Shown here piece by piece: positions 53,546 through 64,000 of a stretch of 64,000 nucleotides of DNA. Location: positions 94,571,234 to 94,635,233 of the forward strand of contig CM057462.1 of assembly GCA_030035585.1 (NCBI GenBank), read 5' to 3'. This DNA is from Dugong dugon (Eukaryota > Chordata > Mammalia > Sirenia > Dugongidae). The translations under genes were made by a program, and so were the position numbers. Under the pieces are notes generated by a model. It saw nothing but the letters and a program-made list of their open reading frames with translations. It was not told the origin of the DNA and made no database searches. How positions within the stretch are numbered: the first letter of the stretch is position 1; every line of letters starts with the position of its first letter.

Positions 53546-54533
53546 CCTGCCATCTTCTTTTGATGCTTCCTGGGTCGGTCAATATTTTGCCCATAGATTC
53601 CTTCAATATAGTAACTTGAGGCTTGAATTTTTAATTCAGATCTTTCAGTTTGAGAAATGCTGAGTGTGTTCTTCCCTTTTGGTTTTCTAACTCAAGGTCT
53701 TTGCACATTTCATTATAATACTTTACTTTGTCTTCTTGAGCTGCCCTTTGAAATCTTCTGTTCAGCTGTTTCACTTTATCATTTCTTCCATTCACTTTAG
53801 CTACTCTACATTCAAGAGCAAGTTTCAGAGTGTCTTCTGACATCCATTTTGGTCTTTTCTTTCTTTCCTGTCTTTTTAATGACCTCTTGCTTTCTTCTTA
53901 TATGATGTCCTTGATGTCATTCCACAACTCGGCTGGTCTTTGGTCATTAGTGTTCAGTGAGTCAAATCTATTCTTGTGAAGATCTCTAAATTCAGGTGGG
54001 TTATACTGAAGGTTGTACTTTGACTCTTGTGGACTTGTTTTAATTTTCTTCAGCTTCAATTTGAACTTGCATATGAGCAATTAATGGTGTGTTGCACAGT
54101 CAGCCCCTGGCCTTGTTCTAACTGATGAGATTGAGCTTCTCCATCGTCTCTTTCCACAGATGTAGTCAATTTGATTTCTACGTATTCCGTCTGGGAGGTC
54201 CAAGTGTATAGTCACTGTTTATTTTAAAAAAAGGTATTTGCCATGAGTAAGTCGTTGGTCTTACAAAATTCTACTATGTGATCTCTGACATCATTCCTAT
54301 CACAAAGGCCATATTTTCCAACTAGCAATCCTTCTTCTTTGTTTCTAACTTTCTCATTCCGATCACCAGTAATCATCAATGCAACTTGATTACATGTTTG
54401 ATCAATTTCAGACCACAGAAGTTGGTAAAAATCTTCAGTTTCTTTATCTTTGACATTAGTGGTTCGTGGGTAAATTTTAATAATAGTCATATTAACTGGT
54501 CTTCCTTGTAGGGGTATGAATATTATCCTATCA
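53546..54533 (-). mobile_element. RTE/BovB-clade LINE copy D, 5' part
   Basis: Continues RTE-D after the L1-C insertion: linker (53631-53843) and the endonuclease piece (ORF 54224-54577) with LLWSEIDQTCN and ITGDRNEKVRN where copy B has TGDWNVKVGN. The Trp-to-Arg change and stops mark decay. Ends at 54533 where L1-B begins. Confidence 0.88.
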
Positions 54534-55981
54534 ATCCCACTCCTAGGAATATATCCTAGAGAAATAAGAGTCGTCACTCAAATAGACATATGCACACCTA
54601 TGTTCATGGCAGCATTGTTCACAATAGCAAAACGATGGAAACAACCTAGATGTCCATCAACAAGTGAATGGATAAACAAACTATGGTACATGCACACAAT
54701 GGAGTACTATGCAACGAGAAAGAACAATAATGAATCTGTGAAGCATCTCATAACGTGGATGAAACTGGAGGACATTATGCCGAGTGAAATAAGTCAATCA
54801 CAAAAGGACAAATATTGTATGAGACCTCTATTGTAAAAACCCATGAAAAAGTTCACACACAAAATGTAACAATCTTTGTTGGTTACCAGGGATGAGAGGG
54901 GTGGGGGGGAAATAGTAAATAGGCAATAGATAAGTGGTATCTTGGGTGAAGGGTGAGACAGTACACAATACAGGGGAAACTAGCACAACTTGTACAAGGA
55001 AGGGTCATGGAAGCTCCATAGACACATCCTGAGGGACTGATTTGCTGGGCAGAGGGCTGTGGGGACCAGGGTCTCGGGGAACATCTAGCTCAAGTGGCAT
55101 AACACAGTTTATAAAGACAATGTTCTACATTCTACCTTGGTGAGTAGCGTCTGGGGTCTTAAAAGCCTGTGAGCAGCCATATAAGATACTCCACTGGTCT
55201 CATCCCTTCGGGAGCAAGGGAGAATGAAGAGAACAGGATACAAGGAGTAGATTAGTCCGAAGGACTAATTGTCCACAGCTACCAAGGCCTCCATCGGACT
55301 GAGTCCAGTACAGCTAGATGGTGCCTGGCTACCACTGACTGCTCTGACCAGCATCACAACAGAGGGTTCTGGACAGAGCTGGAGAAGGATGTAGAACATA
55401 ATCCTAACTCACAAAAAATAAACCAGATTTACTGGCCTAAAGGAGACTGGCGAAACCCCGAGAGTATGGCCCCCAGACACCCTTTTAGCTCAGTGGTGAA
55501 GTTATCTCCAGGGTTCACTGTTCAGCCGGGGAGTGGACAGCCCCGTAAAACCAAATGGGACTAATGAGGTACAGTAGTCCAGAAGGCAGAAGGGGAGAAG
55601 GAAGCTGGTGATAGGGAACCCAAGTTTGAGTAAGGATATTGTTGATGTGTTGTGAGATTGTTAACCATTGTCATAGGGCAACACGTGTAGTAACTGTTAA
55701 ATGAGAAACTATTTTGTTCTGTAAGCCTTCATCTTAAGTGAGAATAACAGCAGAATTGGAAGAGTGTAGTCAATGTCACTGAACTGTGCATGTAGAAATT
55801 TTTGAAATGGTGTATCTTTGGCTACGTGTATTTTCACCAAAAATAAAGGTTGAGAAGTTAGAGGGTTGACATGTTGTGGGGTTGTTAACCAATGTCATAA
55901 AACAATATGTGTACTACTGTTTCATGAGAAACTATTTGTTCTGTAAGCCTTCACCTGAAGTACAATAAAAAAAAAAAAAAA
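54534..55981 (+). mobile_element. L1-B: 5'-truncated L1
   Basis: Sense L1 tail: the last ~98 codons of ORF2 (to the stop at 54834-54836, ending [14 protein letters not shown]), then a 1.14-kb 3'UTR with the GGGG-rich stretch near 54898, and two tandem terminal units (about 55640-55745 and 55872-55962), then poly(A) to 55981. It abuts RTE-D on the left and a SINE fragment on the right. Confidence 0.92.
54537..54836 (+). pseudogene. ORF2: L1-B ORF2 C-terminal fragment
   Basis: About 98 residues in frame with the true C-terminus: [41 protein letters not shown]. The first few codons of the open frame come from RTE-D. No catalytic domain left. Confidence 0.9.
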
Positions 55982-55983
55982 GT

Positions 55984-56062
55984 AAACCCCATGGGGCAGT
56001 TCTACTCTGTCACATGGGGTTGCTATGAGTCCGAATCGACTCGACAGCACCTAACAACAGTA
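55984..56062 (+). mobile_element. AfroSINE-type SINE tail, truncated
   Basis: Only the 3' half: aaaccccatggggcagttct, tatgagtccgaatcgactcg and acagcacctaacaaca. It begins directly after the poly(A) of L1-B. Confidence 0.9.
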
Positions 56063-57030
56063 AGACATTAACCAGTTTTGTAACTAAGCTAGCTATCTTA
56101 CCCTAACATTCTTTTATTAAATTTCCTACATACACCTACATCCTAAAACATTTTTGGCCTAGTTTTAATATCTTTAGAATCTCTTTCATTAATTAATGCA
56201 TTAAATAAAATCTTTGACATATGTTTGCTTTATATTTGTATGTAATCATGTTTTTTAATCTTTTGAGAATTATACTTTAACAGTTTTGGAGGTGATCTGC
56301 CGAGACACCCAAGAGGACTCACCTCATGGAGACAAATTGTGTTGCCAGAGTCAATCTTACACATGGCCTTTTAAGCCCAGACATGTTTCTTCTTGACGCC
56401 CAGCGTCAATCCCAAATGATAATAAAATTAACTTCGCTGACTTTCTTGGTTAGTTTTTTCCCCCATTCCTAACCCCTTACTCCCTTCCCATTCTCTCATG
56501 GCTGGCAATTTATCCCTTATTGTTGGCAGTTATAATTGTAGCTTTGGCTTTATGATCTGACCATTTGGTGATTGCTGTTGAAAGGATCATAGAGATCTAT
56601 TCTCTGCTGGGTAAGTGCAAACAGAGAATCCAGTTAGTTAGTATTTTTGTATGTGTCTATTTATGAGGGCAAATCAATTAAGAATTTCATGCCCACTAGG
56701 AAGAAAAATTGTTGTTTGAGATCTGGACCTGTAAGTTTTTGTATTTTTATATTTACTTTTGACCTGTGATTGAAGTTATAAAATGTAAGCTAAAAATTTT
56801 CTATTTTTCTGTGTGCCTGTAATCAGAAAAGTCTTTACTTCTCATTGTGTGAGTTTGTTTTCCTAACCCTGAAAAGTGTTAATACATTAGATTATTATGT
56901 CTCTTCAATTAGGAAGCTTTGCTCTGATCAGCTTGTAAAGACAAGTAAGTGCTTATAAAAATAGAATATTTACCAATTTTACAAAAATAGAGGAACCAAA
57001 AATTTAATTATTTTAAATGTGCTAGACCCT
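56063..57030. other. Unassigned AT-rich stretch
   Basis: No gene or repeat recognised in nearly 1 kb. Confidence 0.4.
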
Positions 57031-57035
57031 TAAGG

Positions 57036-57201
57036 GGAACCCGGGTGACATAGTGGTTAACAGCTCGGCTGTTAAACAAAAGGTCGGCAGTTCAAATCCA
57101 CCACCTGCTCCTTGAAAATCCCACGGGGCAGTGCTACTCTGTCCTATATGGTCGCTGAGTCAGAGTCAATATGATGGCAATGGGTTTGGTTTTTTGGTTT
57201 T
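57036..57201 (+). mobile_element. AfroSINE-type SINE
   Basis: Head aacccgggtgacatagtggt, B box cagttcaaatccacc, body aatcccacggggcagtgcta, tail gatggcaatgggtttggttt. Flanked by tagacccttaagg (about 57024) and tagatccttaagg (about 57202), a target duplication with one mismatch. Confidence 0.92.
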
Positions 57202-57212
57202 AGATCCTTAAG

Positions 57213-58162
57213 GATGTCAGGTGGATCTTTGCTGAAAGCAGAGAATACCAGAAAGTTGTTTACCTGTGTTTTATTGACTATGCAAAGGCACTGAACCATG
57301 TGGATCATGACAAATTATGGATAACATTGGGAAGTATGGGAATTCCAGAACACTTAATTGTGCTCATGAGGAACCTGTACACAGACCAAGAGGCAGTCTT
57401 TCCAACAGAACAAGGGGATATTGCATTGTTTAAAATCAGAAAGGATGTATGTCAGGGTTGTATCCTTTTACCATATTTATTAAATCTGTATGCTGAGCAA
57501 ATAATCTGAGAAATTGGATTATATGAAGAAGAATGCTGTATTAGGATTGATGGAAGACTCATTAATTAATCTGTGATATGCAGGTGACACAATCTTGATG
57601 CTTAAAGTGAAGAGGAATTGAAGCACTTACTGATGCAGATCAAAGACTACAGCCTTTGGTATGGATTACACCTCCACCTAAAGAAAACAAAATCCTCACA
57701 ACTGGATCAATAAGCAGCATCATGATAAATGGAGAGAAGATTGAAGTTGTCAAGGATTTCATTTTACTTGGATCCACAATCCATGCCCAGGGAAGCAACA
57801 GTCAAGAAATCAAACGACCCACTGCATTTGGCAAATCTCTGCAAAAAAAACCTGTTTAAAGTGTTTAAAAGCAAAGATGTCACTTTTAGGACTAAGGTGT
57901 GCCTGACCGAAGTGATGGTATTTTCAATCATCTCATATGAATGCAAAAGCTGGACAATGAATAAGTAAGACTGAAGAATTTATGCATTTGAATTATGGTG
58001 TTGGTGAATAGTATTGAGTATACCATGGACTGCCAGAAAAATGAGCTAATCTGTCTTGGAAGAAGTGGAACCAGAGTACTCCTTAGAAGCAAACTTGGTG
58101 AGTCTTTGTCTCACATACTTTGGACATGCAATCAGGAGGGACCAGTCCCTGGAGAAGGACAT
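57213..58162 (+). mobile_element. RTE/BovB-clade LINE copy E, 5' part
   Basis: Sense copy, 5'-truncated within the RT (gatgtcaggtggatctttgc). RT piece at 57300-57509 with DVCQGCILLPYLLNLYAEQII. The palm motif reads CFIDYAKAL and YADD has become YAGD near 57577-57588. Broken by stops. Interrupted by an LTR at 58163. Confidence 0.9.
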
Positions 58163-58685
58163 TGTCTTAGTTATCTAGTGCTGCTATAACAGAAATACTA
58201 CAAGTGGATGGCTTTAACAAACAGAAATTTATTCTCTCACAGTTTAGGAGGCTAGAAATCCCAATTCAGGGTGCTAGCTCCAGGGGAAGACTTCTTCTCT
58301 CTGTCAGCTCTGAAGGAAAGTCCTTGTCATCAGTCCTCCCCTGGACTAGGAACTTCTCAGCTCAGAGGCCCCGGAACCAAAGGAATCACTATTCTCCTGG
58401 CTATTGTTTCTTGGTGGTATGAGGTTCCCCTTTCTCTCTGCTTGCTTCTCTCTTTTATATCTCAAAAAATATTGGCTCAAGGCACAACCTAACCTTGTAG
58501 ATTGGGTCCTACCTCATTAACATAACTTCTGCTAATCCCACCTCAATAACATCATAGAGGAAGGATTTACAACACATAAGAAAATCACATTAGATGACCG
58601 AATGGTGGACAATCGCACAATATTGGGAATCACAGCCTAGCCAAGTTGACACACATTTTAGGGGGACAGAATTCAATCCATGATA
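58163..58685 (-). mobile_element. MaLR LTR (MLT1-like) inside RTE-E
   Basis: Plus strand starts tgtcttagttatctagtgct and ends gaattcaatccatgata. Target duplication gacat (58158-58162) and gacgt (58686-58690), one mismatch. 523 bp, matching the 524-bp copy at 39776. Confidence 0.93.
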
Positions 58686-58885
58686 GACGTCATGCTTGCT
58701 AAAGTAGAGGGTCATTTAAAAAGAGAAAGATACTCAACAAATGGATTGACACAGTGGCTGCAACAAGTGACTCAAATATAGAAATGATTGTGAGGATGGC
58801 ACAGGACCCAGCAGTGTTTCCTTCTGTTGTACATAGATAGCGTCGCTGAGTCAAAAATGACCCAATGGCGCCTAACAACAACAAC
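58686..58885 (+). mobile_element. RTE copy E, 3' part
   Basis: Resumes catgcttgctaaagtagagg and runs to the terminus ggcgcctaacaacaacaaca at 58885. Confidence 0.9.
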
Positions 58886-59487
58886 AGACACTTAGAGAAA
58901 AACAAAAAACTTTTCTTACAGAAGTTGCTAACTCAGAAGTATTTTTGTGTAAGAATCTAAGTTTATGTGATTATTTTAAATATTTGGACAAATTAGTCAA
59001 GTTTAATAATATCAGTTTAAAAAATTAATAGCTTGTCTTTTCCTTGAATTTATCAGTATGAAATATAAAGTAAGCATGCATTTTTTTTACAAAAAATAAG
59101 ATTTGAGTTTGTTTCCTCATGAAAAGGGCAGTTAAGCTGAACTTCTTAAATTTCTGTTATTGATTTCCTGATCAAATAAGTTAACATTACTCCTATATAA
59201 TGTTTAATAATACTGTAAATTTGTAAAGATAACTGTAAATTTGTGTTCAAGTTAATTGAATCGTAACTCTAATAAATATTTTTATACCAATGTTTTGTGC
59301 TGTCAGCTTAAACATAATATCTAAGATTCTTAGGTAACTTAAATACTTGAATTAATGTTAAATTGAGTTGATTTTTGAACAATTTTTGAATAGCTGGCTA
59401 ATTTATAAATAAGACGAAATACTAAAATGTTAATTATTGAACATTATTATAAGTTCATAAACTTCTGTGTTTTATTTTTATATTTTC
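58886..59487. other. Unassigned AT-rich stretch
   Basis: Nothing recognised. Confidence 0.4.
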
Positions 59488-59697
59488 TACCAAAACCAAA
59501 CCCACCACAGTCAAGTTGATTCCTACTTGTAGTGACCCTGTAGGACAGAGTAGAACTGCCCTGTAGGGTTTCTAAGGCTGTAAGTCTTTAGGGAAACAGA
59601 CTGCCACATTTTTCTCCCAAGGTGCAGCTGGTGGGTTTAAACCACTGATCATTTGGTTAGTAGCTGGGCACTTTAACCACTATGCCACCAGGCCTGC
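59488..59697 (-). mobile_element. AfroSINE-type SINE
   Basis: Tail ccaaaaccaaacccaccaca, body gaccctgtaggacagagtag, head aaccactatgccaccaggcc. Nearly complete. Confidence 0.93.
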
Positions 59698-60278
59698 CTT
59701 ATACGCTATAGAGTAGATATATCATTGGGTTATGTTAATGAGCATGGCTATTTTTGCTTCTTTAAAAAGTGTAAAAGGGATGAAAATAAATGTATGAGGC
59801 TGTAAAACACTGAATTATGAGTACTGGCTGTAAGACAATGTATTACGTGTATTGATGAGATTTGCTGATTTGCTAAAAGTCTTGTGAATGATAGACCATA
59901 GCCAATCATTTACCTTACAGTTTTCTCTGTGAAACTGATAGACTATTAAAATTTAAGGCATTTGACAGAACTAAGGCCTCTAACTAAATTATGAACCAAA
60001 TTCACTCCATTTTGTTTTAAGAGACCCCATGTAGATCTGTCACTTCTATAAAAAAAATTTTGCACTGTACCTTTGACCTAGATACAAGCAGGTCCACAGA
60101 AAATGCAATTTTGCCTACTCTACTTGTCTAAAAGTTCTAAGGAGATGAACTTGTGGTCAGAAATAGTCAATGTTGAGAGAAGATTATTCAGCTTGTACAG
60201 ATGTTAGACATAATGTTAAACATGTGTCCTTAGTGGCTAAGCTGATACTCAGAAGATACCCCCAGAGCCCCCTAGAAA
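59698..60278. other. Unassigned stretch
   Basis: No gene or repeat recognised. It forms the 3' flank of L1-D and shares nothing with the flank of L1-C. Confidence 0.4.
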
Positions 60279-60281
60279 AAT

Positions 60282-64000
<3,719 letters not shown>

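Noticed and set aside
54224..54577. 117-codon ORF mixing L1 and RTE sequence
   Set aside because: It crosses the junction of L1-B and RTE-D; the N-terminal part is antisense L1 and the frame joins by chance.

Overview
The window is nuclear DNA from a placental mammal, almost certainly an afrotherian and most likely an elephant or close relative. Three things point there: about fourteen tRNA-derived SINEs of the AfroSINE type, five BovB/RTE-clade LINE copies whose 3' tail is shared with the SINEs, and a young L1 family. The background is ordinary mammalian: L2, MIR, old L1/HAL1-like pieces, and MaLR, MLT2-like and ERVL remnants. I found no host exon, tRNA, rRNA or other host gene. The only long intact coding sequence is the ORF2 of a young L1, so the window reads as intergenic or intronic DNA built from nested retroelements.

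Layout. 0-9.7 kb: L2 end, MLT2-like LTR, an RTE copy (A) with an inverted 5' end, MIRs, two SINEs, and an ERVL remnant (RNase H, integrase, dUTPase) that runs into its own 3' LTR. 9.7-14.2 kb: MIR, a tRNA-Gly-like SINE, a MaLR LTR and old L1 pieces. 14.2-16.9 kb: RTE copy B, with clean target duplications, inserted in the old L1. 17.2-21.1 kb: an older, internally deleted L1 (L1-A, + strand). 22.0-23.5 kb: RTE copy C with an internal duplication. 23.7-43.4 kb: L2 ends, MIRs, SINEs and LTRs in otherwise unassigned sequence. 43.7-54.5 kb: RTE copy D, split by a nearly full-length 8.3-kb L1 (L1-C, - strand). 54.5-56.0 kb: a 5'-truncated L1 (L1-B, + strand). 57.2-58.9 kb: RTE copy E, split by a MaLR LTR. 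60.3-64.0 kb: L1-D (- strand), nearly identical to L1-C and running off the end of the window.

How the parts work together. L1-C has an ORF2 with every endonuclease, reverse-transcriptase and cysteine-motif residue in place, but its ORF1 carries two single-base deletions. Its 5'UTR has a YY1-type site at the very 5' end and two monomer-like repeats. The L1 3'UTR holds one, two and three copies of a diverged tandem unit in L1-A, L1-B and L1-C/D respectively, which suggests stepwise growth of the 3'UTR. The SINEs end in the same sequence as the RTE LINEs, the usual sign that a SINE is mobilised by its partner LINE. Target-site duplications at many insertions allow a relative order of events to be read.
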